From Linnemannia hyalina (lineage: Eukaryota > Mortierellomycota > Mortierellomycetes > Mortierellales > Mortierellaceae): a stretch of 64,000 bases of DNA. The translations under genes were made by a program, and so were the position numbers. The notes beneath the pieces were generated by a model. It had not been told where the DNA came from. It searched no databases and saw only the letters and a list, made by a program, of their open reading frames with translations. The first letter of the stretch is position 1. Each line of letters starts with the position of its first letter. The stretch is from contig JAHRHY010000020.1 in NCBI GenBank assembly GCA_019671135.1, positions 620,001 to 684,000 on the forward strand, read 5' to 3'. Below are positions 52,601-61,937 of this stretch, one piece after another.

Positions 52601-53435
52601 GTTGGATCTTGCTTTGGTGAGGACGGGGTAAGGAGAAGGTCGCCAGGTGGTCGGTGAGATTCTTGATAAAGTCGCAGTTGTTGAGGAGCTGGGTATTCAT
52701 TCGCCATATCCCTCGACCTGTCATGGGGGCGGAGGCGGGGGAGAGTGTCAGTAGTAGCATGTCGTGATCCGAGAAAGGAGATGCGCAGAGTTGCTCAGAT
52801 TTAGATACCTGTGAGAGGAATTGGATAGAGGAGAAAATGTAATCAATGGTATGGCGGACTTTGTTTCCTGCAGGGGTGCAGGTGGGCTTGGGGTTGGTAT
52901 GAAGTGGGGTGATGCAGTCTACAAGATGAGTATCAACCCAGTCCTGAAACAGGGGATGAGGACGAGGGTGAGTGTAATGTATGTAGTTAAGATCGCCTAA
53001 AAGAAAGGCCTTTGGGGGAGGGGAGAGAAAGAAAGGGAGGGAGAGACAGTTCAGCATGAATAGCCTTCGTGCTGTCCTGTTGGCTGGGGCATACATAACA
53101 CAGAATGTGGCCATAAAAGAAGAAGATGAAGAGGTGACGGTGGTAATAATAATCCTTCCTTGTTCTGCGTAAGAGGTGTTAGAGAAGGAGAGGTCAGGAT
53201 TGCGAAGAAGGAGTGCACAGTGGGGGGACCAAACAGAGCTGTGAGTGTTGAGATATTGGTTGTAATTGATCTGATCAGCAGTGGTTGGCGATGTTGGTAG
53301 GTTGATTTCCTGAAGGGCCATTATGTCAAAATCCGTTTGTCGAAGCCAGGTGAAGAAATGAGGTGGACCGGTAGCATTGTTGTTTTGAAGGTGCTGCTTA
53401 CGTAGACCTCGCACGTTCAAGCTTGCGATCCGCAT
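49653..53435 (-). CDS. LINE ORF2: endonuclease and reverse transcriptase, one in-frame TAG
   Basis: From ATG 53435: an APE-type endonuclease (SLNVRGLRK, ALQEINLP, LLGDLNYIH, FSDHDMLLL), then reverse transcriptase with LDQEKAYDRVHPTY, GLRQGDPLSPLLFNLAFEP and SAYADDLMTLIS (YADD at 699-702). After 1,022 residues an amber TAG (50367-50369) occurs. The same frame continues to a TAA at 49653 with a zinc-binding RT tail (RTTWWRFKRDWLPCGTLRQK ... CNMAGCRERREDKAHHIFQC). So ORF2 is about 1,260 codons with one nonsense codon. L1/Tx1-like by RT motifs; clade uncertain. The truncated product would keep endonuclease and RT but lose the C-terminal zinc domain. Confidence 0.9.
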
Positions 53436-55003
53436 TACTGTGACCGATTGTTTTTAATTGTAGAAGTAGATCTAGTGGCAGGTCTACCTTCTTTGGTGTA
53501 GATGTTGTTGGATGTCTTGGTGATGGTCTTAACTGCTGTGGCGACCGCGGTCTTGGCTACGGAGCGTCTTGCCTTGATCCGCGCTGCTATAGAAGCAGCC
53601 ATAGCATCCTCCATGGGGAGGTCGTTGTTGTCGGAGGAAATGGAGTGTTCAGTATTGTAGGTAGCTCTGTCAAGGTCTCCCAGGTTAGCTCCCTCCAAAT
53701 TGAAATCCTCATCAAAGACCTCTTCTCCTGTATCCTGAGCCTGATCATGACATTCGGTCATAGTGATGTCATCTTTTGGTGAGTTGGAAGGAGAAACCAC
53801 TAACTGGGACTGATGGGTCACATTGGTAGTGGTCAAAGCGTGGTGGGTGTTTGAAATTGTATCAGGCGGTACAGAAGCAGAAGCAGAGGAAGTAGTGGAG
53901 GAAGGAGAAGAGAAGGAGGTTGAAGAATCAGAAGAAGAGGAATCATGAGAAGAAGAAGAAGAGGAAGCAGAAGAGGAAGAAGAAGAGGAGGAAGTAGAGG
54001 AAGTAAAAGCTGAGGAGGATTCAGCGGAAGAGGTGGAAGTGGGTTGCCCTCTCACAGGCATCTTACCTTTCGCCCTCTTAGCATCTCTAGCCGAGAACCT
54101 TGAGCAGGTGAAGCTGACGTGGCCATTCGCATTGCACGCACTGCATACGATGGCCAAGCGCTTGGGACAATGGAGAAGGAGGTGCCCGTGTCCCTTGCAA
54201 TAGTTACAAAAGGGAGAGGCTCCCATCCAACTGATACGGCAAGGAGATTTTTGACGGTTGCCCAAGGAGAGCAAGCGGTCAATCTTGAATTCGTCCGCAG
54301 TCTTGTCACTCTTGACATAAACAGCGAACTGGCTGCGAGCCTCGTGGTTGCCGTTGGGGGTAGGGAACAGAGGGATCTCGATCTTGATGACTTTGCCCAT
54401 TCTCTTGGCGTCCTCAAAGTACCAAGAGCAGAACTGCTCCAGGTGGGTGCCAAAATCAAGGGAAGTCTGGAACTGGTAATCCGTGAAGACGAAACGGGTG
54501 ATAATGTGAGGAACAGTCGATGAAAAGGGGGCAAACTGCTTGTCGTCGACGGTAATGGGAGTGGTGGAAACAGCTGTAGTGTCCAGAGATTCATGGTACA
54601 CAATTTCAATGCGATGGTGGACATTGTCAGCGCAGGGGAAGGCCATGTTGCTAAGAATATGGAGAGGTGCTATGTCATCATGGGCTTTGAACAGAGTTGA
54701 GTGGGTGGATCTGACTGCATCCGAAAACGCGCCAGAAGAAATAGTTTTGGGGACGATGTATGCAACAGCTCTTGGGTTCACCAGGTCGCCCAGTCGAGCT
54801 CCCTTTGGTGCAAGAGCGGCAGCAGCAAGGTGACCCTCTTCGGGGTCGGTAAACACTGAGTGAATGAGAAGTTTATTGTTACTACGGGTTCCAGCTGCCA
54901 TGGAGGCATAGGAAGGGGATGGTGGGGACCCGATTGAGGGCAGGGGTTGAGAGGGTGGGTCACCATCTCCGTGTTGGTGTTGATGTTGCTGTTGGGTTGG
55001 CAT
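53435..55003 (-). CDS. LINE ORF1: nucleic-acid-binding Gag-like protein
   Basis: 522 residues from ATG 55003 (MPTQQQHQHQHGDGD), the first start inside the element; the open frame continues upstream only into host Gypsy-2 DNA. Residues about 50-280 form a globular region. A zinc-knuckle cluster follows (FCNYCKGHGHLLLHC, CSACNANGHVSFTC), then a Ser-rich tract of about 80 residues and an acidic/basic C-terminus. Its TAA overlaps the ORF2 ATG as TAATG, a layout known to permit termination-reinitiation in some LINEs. Expected to coat element RNA. Confidence 0.88.
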   Translation of the reverse strand: MPTQQQHQHQHGDGDPPSQPLPSIGSPPSPSYASMAAGTRSNNKLLIHSVFTDPEEGHLAAAALAPKGARLGDLVNPRAVAYIVPKTISSGAFSDAVRSTHSTLFKAHDDIAPLHILSNMAFPCADNVHHRIEIVYHESLDTTAVSTTPITVDDKQFAPFSSTVPHIITRFVFTDYQFQTSLDFGTHLEQFCSWYFEDAKRMGKVIKIEIPLFPTPNGNHEARSQFAVYVKSDKTADEFKIDRLLSLGNRQKSPCRISWMGASPFCNYCKGHGHLLLHCPKRLAIVCSACNANGHVSFTCSRFSARDAKRAKGKMPVRGQPTSTSSAESSSAFTSSTSSSSSSSSASSSSSSHDSSSSDSSTSFSSPSSTTSSASASVPPDTISNTHHALTTTNVTHQSQLVVSPSNSPKDDITMTECHDQAQDTGEEVFDEDFNLEGANLGDLDRATYNTEHSISSDNNDLPMEDAMAASIAARIKARRSVAKTAVATAVKTITKTSNNIYTKEGRPATRSTSTIKNNRSQ

Positions 55004-55040
55004 TGTGGAAAAGAGTTTTTTGGACCGCCGAATGCAAGAG

Positions 55041-55611
55041 ATGTAGTCGAAAAACACACAAGGTTGTTTTTGACGCACTCCAAGACAGTCACAAAATTTA
55101 TTCGGACCAGTACGACAAGAACAAGCAAAATGTCTCCTTTAACATAGGCGACTCCGTCTACCTCGATTCTGAGTACATCAAGACCCTGTCCACCCCAGGT
55201 ACCGCCGCCAACAAGCTCCAGCCTCGATTCTTCGGTCCCTTCAAGATCACCGAACGCCCTAGTCCCCTCAATTGCAAGTTGGATCTACCGCCCAAGTCTC
55301 GTATCCATCCAATATTCCACGTCTCCAAGTTTCGCAAACACGTTCCGCGCGACCCAGATCAGTTTATCCTTCAAGATCAGGCAGACGCCGTCCACGAACC
55401 CCTTGTCCCAGACAACCCTGCCTACTATCAAGCGGAATAGGAAGTCGAAAAAATTGTCAAGCGCACCAAGTCTAAGGATGACCCTCTCCTCTTCCTGGTC
55501 AAGTGGGTCGGCTACCCTCATTCCGAAAACACCTGGCAGACCGCTGACGACCTTGTCAACGCTCAAGTTATACTCAGCCGTTACTTATCCAAGCATCGAC
55601 TGTCCTCCTAA
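55041..55611 (+). pseudogene. pol: Gypsy-2 Pol, C-terminal part with chromodomain
   Basis: Resumes after the LINE: the integrase C-terminal region (VVFDALQDSHKIYSDQYDKN, FFGPFKITERPS, HPIFHVSKFRKH), an amber TAG at 55438-55440, then in the same frame a chromodomain (LFLVKWVGYPHSENTWQTAD) ending TAA at about 55611. The chromodomain is complete but downstream of the stop. Confidence 0.88.
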
Positions 55612-56072
55612 AGAAAAATTGCCGTATCCACCACCTTCCCTATATGCACGATCGGCGTTCCCCCTTGCACAGGCTCGTGCATGAAAAACAGTCTCCACCA
55701 ATCAGAACATCACACATCTCCTTTGTCATTCGTCCAATCACGCCATTCTCCTTTCCATCTCATGCACCAAACTCCTTTTTTCCAACATCAATCACGCCAT
55801 CATCCTTTTCATCTTATGTACACACCCCTTCAACATGACTCGGTCGTCATTTGCTCAACATTCAAAAGCAGCAAGCTGTCCATTCTCGCCCCTCTTCTTT
55901 TTGTTCCCTACACCTTTCCATTCTGCCATCCTTTCTCCTTTCGCCAACACATTCACTACTTTGCCTTCACCACTTCTGTTCATTCGCCCTCTCCATCCCT
56001 CATTCAAAAAAAAAAAAAAAAGAGAACACCACACACACTACCTTTCTTCTTTCACAACACCCGAACACCACC
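55612..56072. other. Gypsy-2 spacer between pol and third ORF
   Basis: C/T-rich noncoding-looking spacer with a 16-base A-run near 56007-56022. Long frames here reflect base bias. Confidence 0.5.
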
Positions 56073-56588
56073 ATGTCCACCAAGCGAGCACACTTCAGTA
56101 CTTCCGTCAAGACCATTCCGGGTGCCCAGTCCAACCGTCGAACGGCCTCACTCCAACACCAAAAGTCCTTTAATAATGAGGACGACCCTGAGGCAGCATC
56201 CATTCGAAGCCCCTTCCCCGCCACATAGAAGCCGTCCGAGGAGCAAGAAACGACGTCCGATAACGACGAAGCCAACACCACCTTCGTCGCTCAGCAAACC
56301 ATCAACCTTGATCCCGAAGACGACGAAAAACAAAACCTTGAAGGGCCACAAGTCCATGCGGCGTCTCTTTCTGCCCAAGAAACCCTCGGACCATGTCAGC
56401 CAACCCAAGTCGGCAGCTTTCTCGCACAGCTGGAGATTGTGTGACAAGAGACGCGCCATGCGATGTATAAAACCGTTCCGTTGTGTAGCGACACGTCCCT
56501 ATCCCCGAACCTCCTGGAATGGTATCGAAGACACTATGCGGACCTCCGAGAACAAGAAAAAGCCTTCGAGGTGACATTGGTCGCCTAA
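56073..56588 (+). pseudogene. Gypsy-2 third ORF, broken, no known domain
   Basis: One frame from ATG 56073 (MSTKRAHFSTSVKTIPG) to TAA 56586-56588, 172 codons, interrupted by TAG 56226-56228 and TGA 56442-56444. The content is coding-like: charged and acidic (EEQETTSDNDEANTT, DPEDDEKQNLEG) and ending in LLEWYRRHYADLREQEKAFE, a probable helix. It sits where env-like or accessory ORFs occur in some Gypsy elements, but no signal peptide or membrane segment is visible, so an envelope role is not supported. Confidence 0.5.
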
Positions 56589-56719
56589 CCCCTGTCCCTC
56601 CAATGCCAATGGACCATCACCTCAAGTTTTACCAGGAAGCCCTCCACGCCTATAGAGAAACTCTTCATGAGCACTGGTCGAAGAAGCCCCACCCCTAGGT
56701 CCCCTTTTAGGAGGGGGAG

Positions 56720-56988
56720 TGTCAGAGTTTCACTCTGATAAGGTCACACTAACCTATGACGCCACCAACATTTCTAGACTTTTCTTCCCTCTGATTACTA
56801 ATCAAAGCTACGCCTCATAGAAACCTCTAGAAACCCAACACGACAACTATCTAGCATTCACTCACGTATAAATTCCCCAACCAACACCTAGATAGCCCCT
56901 TAGTTTTAAACTCACCTTTTTATTAAAAACAACTTCCAAAGCACAATCGCTCCTCATTCCTCATTCCTCGTCCCCTCGTCTTGTTGCA
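56720..56988 (+). repeat. Gypsy-2 3' LTR
   Basis: Same length as the 5' LTR, starting TGTCAGAGTTTCAC and ending CTTGTTGCA. Most differences cluster in the last 40 bases. Followed by CCCCT at 56989-56993. Confidence 0.93.
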
Positions 56989-57013
56989 CCCCTTCCTCCT
57001 GCATTTCTTTGGT

Positions 57014-57415
57014 TCAAGCGGTAACACCTGCTAATTCGGCACTGCGCGCCTTAGTATACCACTCCATAGCCTTGCCGTCGTCCTGCTCAACACCTCGACC
57101 AATACGGTACATGAAACCGATGTTGAACATGGCACGTGCATCTCCAGAATCGCTTGCTTTGAGACACCAATCCATGGCCTTGCCGGCGTCCTGCTCAACA
57201 CCTCGACCATCGTCGTACATGAAGCCGATGTTGAACATGGCACTGGCATTTCCAGCATCGCTTGCTTTGAGATACCATTGCAGAGCCTTGCTGTAGTCCT
57301 GTTCTAGGTAATCGCCACTATAATACGACCCACGCCCTAGCCATCACATCGCTGCTTTTGTGTAATAGGAATTTCCATTAGAATAATCATCCCATAGGTT
57401 CCAACAACCTCAGTC
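57014..57415 (-). pseudogene. Sel1-like repeat protein, 3' relic
   Basis: Minus strand. At least two full Sel1 (TPR-like) repeats, AMFNIGFMYDDGRGVEQDAG and AMFNIGFMYRIGRGVEQDDG, and a preceding degenerate one (LEQDYSKALQWYLKASDAGN), ending at a stop at 57014. Upstream the same frame has a TGA near 57347 (AAM-stop-WLGRG) and only weak repeat similarity. Sel1 proteins are scaffold or signalling adaptors. The gene lies 20 bp from the Gypsy-2 duplication; its N-terminal part is absent. Confidence 0.7.
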
Positions 57416-57602
57416 TTCGGTATAACAACTCGACAACAACGAGAAAGTCAATGTAGAGGAGTCAGTTTTATTCTATAAGACAAAGGGCCGCGCTGCGCCT
57501 AACCAGATCATATTATGGGAATACAAGATAAGCCTTCCGCATGAATATGATCATGGCATTCCAGGCGTAAATTTCTTAACACTGACATACAGCCACTCCC
57601 GA

Positions 57603-57956
57603 TTAGGCAAACAAATTGGGACATCCGTTTTCCCATTGAGTGGAGGGGATGCCGCCTTTTCCCCAGGAGACACTGTTCACCCATTGCGCATTGTTGATCT
57701 GGCTGTTGCTTTCGAGGGTTTGGAAGTTTCCAGTGCAGTCTTTGGTGGAGAAGAGTCTGATAACTCCTCCGTTTTCACCTCGAATCGAAGCGGTTTGGGT
57801 GTTGGATAGACACTCACACCACCGGGCATCAGATTCAGCACCAATCCAAGTTCCTTTACCGGCGTTGTTATAGATGTGAAGGAGGGTGCTGGAGGATTGG
57901 ACACCAAGGACCAAGGTCGAGCAGACCGTGAATAACACTGCGAGTACTTTGTGCAT
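57603..57956 (-). CDS. small secreted cysteine-containing protein
   Basis: 117 residues from ATG 57956 (MHKVLAVLF). A clear signal peptide of about 20 residues (VLAVLFTVCSTLVLGVQ) is followed by a mature chain with four cysteines (WCEC, KDC, NGC) and several Trp/Gly residues. It ends NGCPNLFA-stop. A 5' UTR intron is likely: GTAAGTT at 58063 and a GATAG acceptor ending at 57970, with a TATA-like ATAAATAC near 58115-58122. No family is recognised. Secretion, small size and paired cysteines suggest an extracellular or cell-wall role. The gene looks intact although relics surround it. Confidence 0.75.
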   Translation of the reverse strand: MHKVLAVLFTVCSTLVLGVQSSSTLLHIYNNAGKGTWIGAESDARWCECLSNTQTASIRGENGGVIRLFSTKDCTGNFQTLESNSQINNAQWVNSVSWGKGGIPSTQWENGCPNLFA

Positions 57957-58668
57957 TTTCAAAAAGATTCTATCAAATAGGATGATATGACAACTTTGGA
58001 TCAGATTTCAAGGATTTTTGTGAAATTGTAGCTTAAGAGGTATGGTTGCTAGGGTTAACTTACTGGACAGAGGTGATGTTGAGAGGCGAGATGAGTTCCC
58101 AAAGAGAAATAAGTGTTGTATTTATGCGAAAAATTATTGGATTAGTTGAGAGCGCATTGGAGTGAAAGGTTAGAGGCTATGTAATCGAAGCATGCACTAA
58201 TGAGACGCCGCACTTTTTTCCAAACTTAAAAATGTAAGCGCCGTCTATCCCAACTACATGAGCTCTCTTAGCATCTTGTCTCTTACCTGGTAGTACAGGA
58301 TTTTTAGGCTTGTATTCATTGAAACATTTGGACAGACGACTATATCGTATCCACACTGCATTCACGCCGCATCCACCCAGCACCTGTCGGATTAATTATC
58401 ACAAAGAAAAACAAGAAAAAACGGCCATTCACCATCGACCATGGAGAGCAATTGATGCAAATGCTCTCTGCTTCACTAGTCCTAAAGGTTTGAAAATGTC
58501 GCTAGACTACATGGCGAGCTCGACACTCTCTCGTCCTTTATAATTAAACAAATCAACTATTGTTTATGAGGTGGAGTCCGCTGTTTTAGCGTCGTGTTGG
58601 CTCCTCGCCTGCTCTAAGACTTTATATAATACGGGTGTAGTGAAATAAATTGCAAGTGTACTTTTATT
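57957..58668. other. intergenic with one unassigned minus-strand frame
   Basis: Contains the promoter and 5' UTR intron of the small secreted protein. A short minus-strand frame at 58177-58383 (NEYKPKNPVLPGKRQDAKRA) has coding-like composition but no recognised domain; a CAG/GTAAG site inside could be a donor. Left unassigned. Confidence 0.4.
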
Positions 58669-58915
58669 CAGCGGAGCCGAAGATATGAAAGCTCAAGCCT
58701 ATTATCCGAGGGCCAGGACCATATACATGTGTAATCTTCTTTTATTGTAATAAATGCGAAAATCCAGAAAACTAAAACGAAAGTGAAAAGAAAAGAGAAA
58801 ATAAATTCTGCTCAGGCACCAAATCTGTCCCTCATCTTCGTAGAGCGAGCCAGGGTGCCAGGAGACAAAAAGGGTGGGAGAAAAATCCAAGGGCGGGACA
58901 TATATGGATTTAGAG
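58669..58915 (+). repeat. DIRS-like terminal repeat, copy C
   Basis: The outer end AGCGGAGCCGAAGATATGA is followed by AAGCCTATTATCCGAGGG and the block shared with 13074-13212 (opposite strand) and 37524-37732. It abuts the end of the recombinase frame at 58922. Confidence 0.8.
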
Positions 58916-58921
58916 CAGAAG

Positions 58922-59913
58922 TTATGACAAAACTAACGACGTGAAATTGGTTGCTGTCGCTCGACTCAGCCGATAGTAGTTGTTGACAATCACGTCGGAG
59001 GACCAGTTGCCGTGAACGACCACGTCATCAACGCGGGCGCCCTTCTTGATGGCCGCTGTAGGACCAATAGCGCGGGCCTTGGGTCTAGTCTCGTCCTTGG
59101 GCAGGTTGAGCATGTCGGTAATCTCAGTGATATGGTTGCTGATCGTCTGGTTGATGACCGGGGTCTTGGGGAATCGCACGTCACGTATGAGAGGGCGATA
59201 AAGAAATTCTTTGTTCTTGTGGTGAGGGACCATGATCTCGTGTCCCTCCAGGCGACGAAGGTATTCGGCGATGGCGCGTACCGGGCAAAGGAGAGGATCA
59301 TCGTGACTCCTGATCGCGGGATACTTGATAATCTGTTGTCCACCTCGTGTTTCCTTCGGAAAAAACACGGGGATCTTGCAGGATACTTCGGTCAGTTCAA
59401 ACTTGGGCTGGCAAGATTAATGGACCAGATATCGCTTGGTTGAAGAAACCCAACCGTGCCTAGGAGCCAGCACACCTTCTTGGTTAGAATGGATATGCCA
59501 AGGGTTTCATTGGGGCCTTGCTGTCGGAAAAAATCGAGGATTGGTCGAAGATCAATGTCGATCTCCTTCATATCCTTGATCGTCCGTTCCTGGATAGCCT
59601 TGAAGTAGGAAAGGAAGTCCGGGTCCAGAAAGGGTGTCTTGTCGTCGTACATATATATGATCGCCGCCTTGTAGTTGTTGACCGTGCTTGCTTGCCAATT
59701 CTGAACGAGAACGCCAGCCGTGAGCCAGTTGAGTAATTGAGCCGGGTTAGGTTGTTGTGGGTCGAATCCTCGGTTTTTTACCCAGCTGATATACCGTTCC
59801 TGGATGTTGCTGTAACGTTCCTGCTTGCGTTGCTCTCGTGGGTTGTCAAGTACTAATGATGCGGTTGCTTCATCCCATCCTTTATCCTCGAGACGGCGCC
59901 GCTTATTCGCCAT
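58922..59913 (-). pseudogene. DIRS-like tyrosine recombinase
   Basis: Two frames. The first, from ATG 59913 (MANKRRRLEDKGWDEATAS), has the SAM-like core-binding half (QERYISWVKNRGFDPQQPN, WQASTVNNYKAAIIYMYDD) and reaches GFLQPSDIW, where I would expect the first catalytic Arg but see Gln. After a frameshift near 59400 the catalytic half continues: FPKETRGGQQIIKYPAIRSH, ARAIGPTAAIKKGARVDDVV, VHGNWSSDVIVNNYYRLSR with the candidate nucleophile Tyr, ending at a stop at 58922. It would integrate circular cDNA. The frameshift and the Arg change argue against activity. Confidence 0.8.
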
Positions 59914-61560
59914 GCTGTCAGGGACCGGTGAGGGTTCTTGGCCAGTATGTCGGGGGCGTTTCCGGGAGCTGGAAGGACATGGTATCGAGGTATCGGAATG
60001 GGAGGTGCTACGGACATCGATCTAATTGTTGGGTACCAAACTGCTGAGGGCCAATGAGGTGTTACAAACGTTGCTGTGATCTGTTCCTGTTGAAGCTTCT
60101 GTAAGATTAGCGGGAGCAAGTTCCATGGTAGGCAGATGTAGATGTTGCCCAGTGATTGCCAGTTGTGCTGTAGAGCGTCGTGACCGATTGCGCCTGGTGA
60201 TGGCTTCCAGGTCATGTATTGTTGTAGGTGGTGGTTGATGGGAGAGGCGAAGAGATCGACGGTATGGGGTCCCCACTCTTGATCCATGCGATCGAAAAAT
60301 GATGGACTGATTGACCATTCGAGTTGGCCTGTCAGTTGACGAGATGGAGCGTCCGCTGGGTTGAACGCTGAGGGGACGTATGTGGTCCGAATCCTGGTTC
60401 CGGTCTGGAGGCACCAGTTCCATATCGATGTCGCAAGTTCCATCAGCTCCGGTGACCTCGTTCCGCCGAAGTGGTTGATATAGGCGATCGTCGTGATGTT
60501 GTCCGAGATGATGTTGACTGTGCGACCCTTGACCTCCGGTCTCCGCAGGCATAGAAGACCATTAACAACTCCTTGTAGTTGATGTGTCGTGGGTAGTGAG
60601 TTTCCGACCATGTGCCACTGTACGATCGGTTGTTGATCACCACTCCCCAGCCGGATGTCGATGCGTCCGTGTATATGTCGGTCTGTGGATTGGCCACTAT
60701 CCACGATAGGCCGTTCCACTGCTGCAGGTGTGTGCGCCACCAAAGGAGCTCTTCGGTGGCTGTCGTCGGGAGAGATACGGAGCCCTCCCATGATATTCCC
60801 GATTTCAGTGCATTTATGCAACAGGCGAAGACTGGGACAGAGAAGTATAGAACGGGGACGAGAGTTGAAGCAGTGATGATTGATGTTATTACTATGGTAC
60901 AACTAAATGTATATACAAAGTCGCCAACTAGGTTTCTAGGTGTAGTGTCATACAGAGTCAGAGATGATAGAGAGTGACAAGGAATGACTAACTAGAGAGC
61001 AATGATAAACCTAATATGTTGCAATTTATCTTCACTGCCTGAAGGTGCTGCACTTTCAACCGAGCTGGAAATACTGCTGCTGTCATGGCTATCGCCTTGC
61101 CGATAAAGGACGACAGTTGTCGGACTGAGCAGGTTGCTTTGTTGATCAGCTTCGACGCCTCGTGTCTCATATCGCGAATTTTGGTTCCCGGAATCCTCAG
61201 TGTCATCGCTACTGTGTCGATTTCGTACCCCAGATGCTGCAGTTTCTGGGATGGTGTCAAACTCGACTTGGACTCCTTTGTCAGAAAACCCAGACTGGCC
61301 AGCTTTTCTGTCACCATTCTGGTATGCTTCCTCTAGAGTTCCTCTGTTGCCGCTGCAATGATCAGATCGTCGAGGTAGGCTGATATCCTGATCCCGCGAG
61401 ATCTCGCCCATCGTAGCAATGGTTTCAGAACCTTGGTGAAGATGAGTGGAACTAAGGATAGACCGAATGGTAGTACCTTGAACTGGTACAGCTTCCCTCA
61501 CCATTGGAATTGTAGGTAACGTTTGGAAGAGGGGTGATGTCGCGTCGTTCCCTATGATAA
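59853..61560 (-). pseudogene. DIRS-like reverse transcriptase and RNase H
   Basis: Minus strand. RT palm KVLPFGLSLVPLIFTKVLKP and ISAYLDDLIIAA (about 61360-61465), with stops just before and after (TGA upstream, TAG near 61335). The thumb follows in the same frame (LGFLTKESKSSLTPSQKLQH, about 61300-61040), then a solo LTR. RNase H has DIYTDASTSGWGVVINNRSY and, after a frameshift near 60550, GRTVNIISDNITTIAYINHF. The DIRS-specific tail includes PADAPSRQLTGQLEWSISP and HTVDLFASPINHHLQQYMT. The last 61 nt overlap the recombinase frame. Confidence 0.82.
60817..61023 (+). mobile_element. solo LTR, copy 2, inside DIRS-like element
   Basis: 207 bp, TGCAACA...TGTTGCA, flanked by ATTTA (60812-60816 and 61024-61028). 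Same family as 13492-13701, sharing GACTGGGACAGAGAAGTATA and CAAAGTCGCCAACTAGGTTT. Confidence 0.85.
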
Positions 61561-61695
61561 GTCGACTTTTGGCATGATCGGTCGACCCTTGGCACGATCG
61601 GTCGACCCTTGGCACGATCGGTCGACCCTTGGCACGATCGGTCGACCCTTGGCACGATCGATCGACCCTTGGCACGATCAGTTGACACTTGGGCG
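61561..61695 (+). repeat. minisatellite, 20-bp unit, six full copies
   Basis: Unit GTCGACCCTTGGCACGATCG repeated exactly at 61581-61660 and with 1-3 changes at 61561-61580 and 61661-61680; a degenerate unit follows to about 61695. It lies at the broken 5' end of the DIRS-like RT. All frames through it are open because the unit lacks stops. Confidence 0.95.
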
Positions 61696-61937
61696 CAGTT
61701 GAATGAGCCCAAGACAATTAATTAGCATTGCTCACAATCACATATATATATCCCATAGTACCCCAAATAGTTTGATCCTTACCTAGTAACTTGAATAATA
61801 CTTTGTCTACCCCTTGAAAACCCATATCTGACTCCCTATTCCCTTTGTTCTCTTCCTCCACCTCTCTTCCTGATCCTGCCTAAGAAAAGGCCAACTCTCC
61901 CTTGTTCTAGTCTAGATTCTCGACACATACCGTGACC
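61696..61937. promoter_or_regulatory. probable promoter and leader of the F-box gene
   Basis: Contains an ATATATATAT stretch (61742-61751) and CT-rich DNA (61850-61920) typical of fungal leaders, directly before ATG 61938. Inferred from position only. Confidence 0.4.

Larger units (their letters stand above)
49607..55025 (-). mobile_element. LINE (non-LTR retrotransposon) nested in Gypsy-2
   Basis: A 5,419-bp element on the minus strand, flanked by a perfect 15-bp duplication CGCCGAATGCAAGAG (49592-49606 and 55026-55040), with a poly(A) tail seen as a T-run from 49607. ORF1 and ORF2 are joined by TAATG. The 5' leader is only about 22 nt, so it is full length or nearly so. Intact duplications suggest fairly recent insertion. 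Confidence 0.95.
45173..56988 (+). mobile_element. Gypsy-2, inactivated Ty3/Gypsy chromovirus with nested LINE
   Basis: LTRs of 269 bp (45173-45441 and 56720-56988) with TG...CA ends and about eight differences by eye; 5-bp duplications CCCCT at 45168-45172 and 56989-56993. A tRNA-type primer site starting TGGTAGGAAAGG follows the 5' LTR (45442), and a purine tract (56709-56719) precedes the 3' LTR. It carries gag, pol with chromodomain, and a third ORF before the 3' LTR. A 5.4-kb LINE splits pol, and stops and a frameshift inactivate it. It is older than Gypsy-1 by LTR divergence. Confidence 0.93.
58669..61560 (-). mobile_element. DIRS-like tyrosine-recombinase retroelement, decayed and 5' truncated
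   Basis: On the minus strand in order: RT (YLDD region about 61370), RNase H and DIRS-type linker, tyrosine recombinase, then an inverted terminal repeat (58669-58915). Adjacent coding frames overlap as in DIRS elements. Breaks: stops in RT, a solo LTR at 60817-61023, and frameshifts in RNase H and recombinase. The 5' end is lost at a 20-bp minisatellite. No target duplication is expected for this class. Confidence 0.85.

Noticed and set aside
54919..55147. Plus-strand frames crossing the LINE/Gypsy-2 junction
   Set aside because: Only the part after 55041 is coding (Pol C-terminus); the left part is antisense of LINE ORF1.
55681..56574. 297-codon plus-strand frame in Gypsy-2
   Set aside because: Pro/Ser/His-rich frame from C/T-biased DNA; the frame starting at ATG 56073 has better protein character despite its stops.
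61452..61717. Frames through the 20-bp minisatellite joined to RT
   Set aside because: They are open only because the unit has no stop; none is in the RT frame with a natural start.
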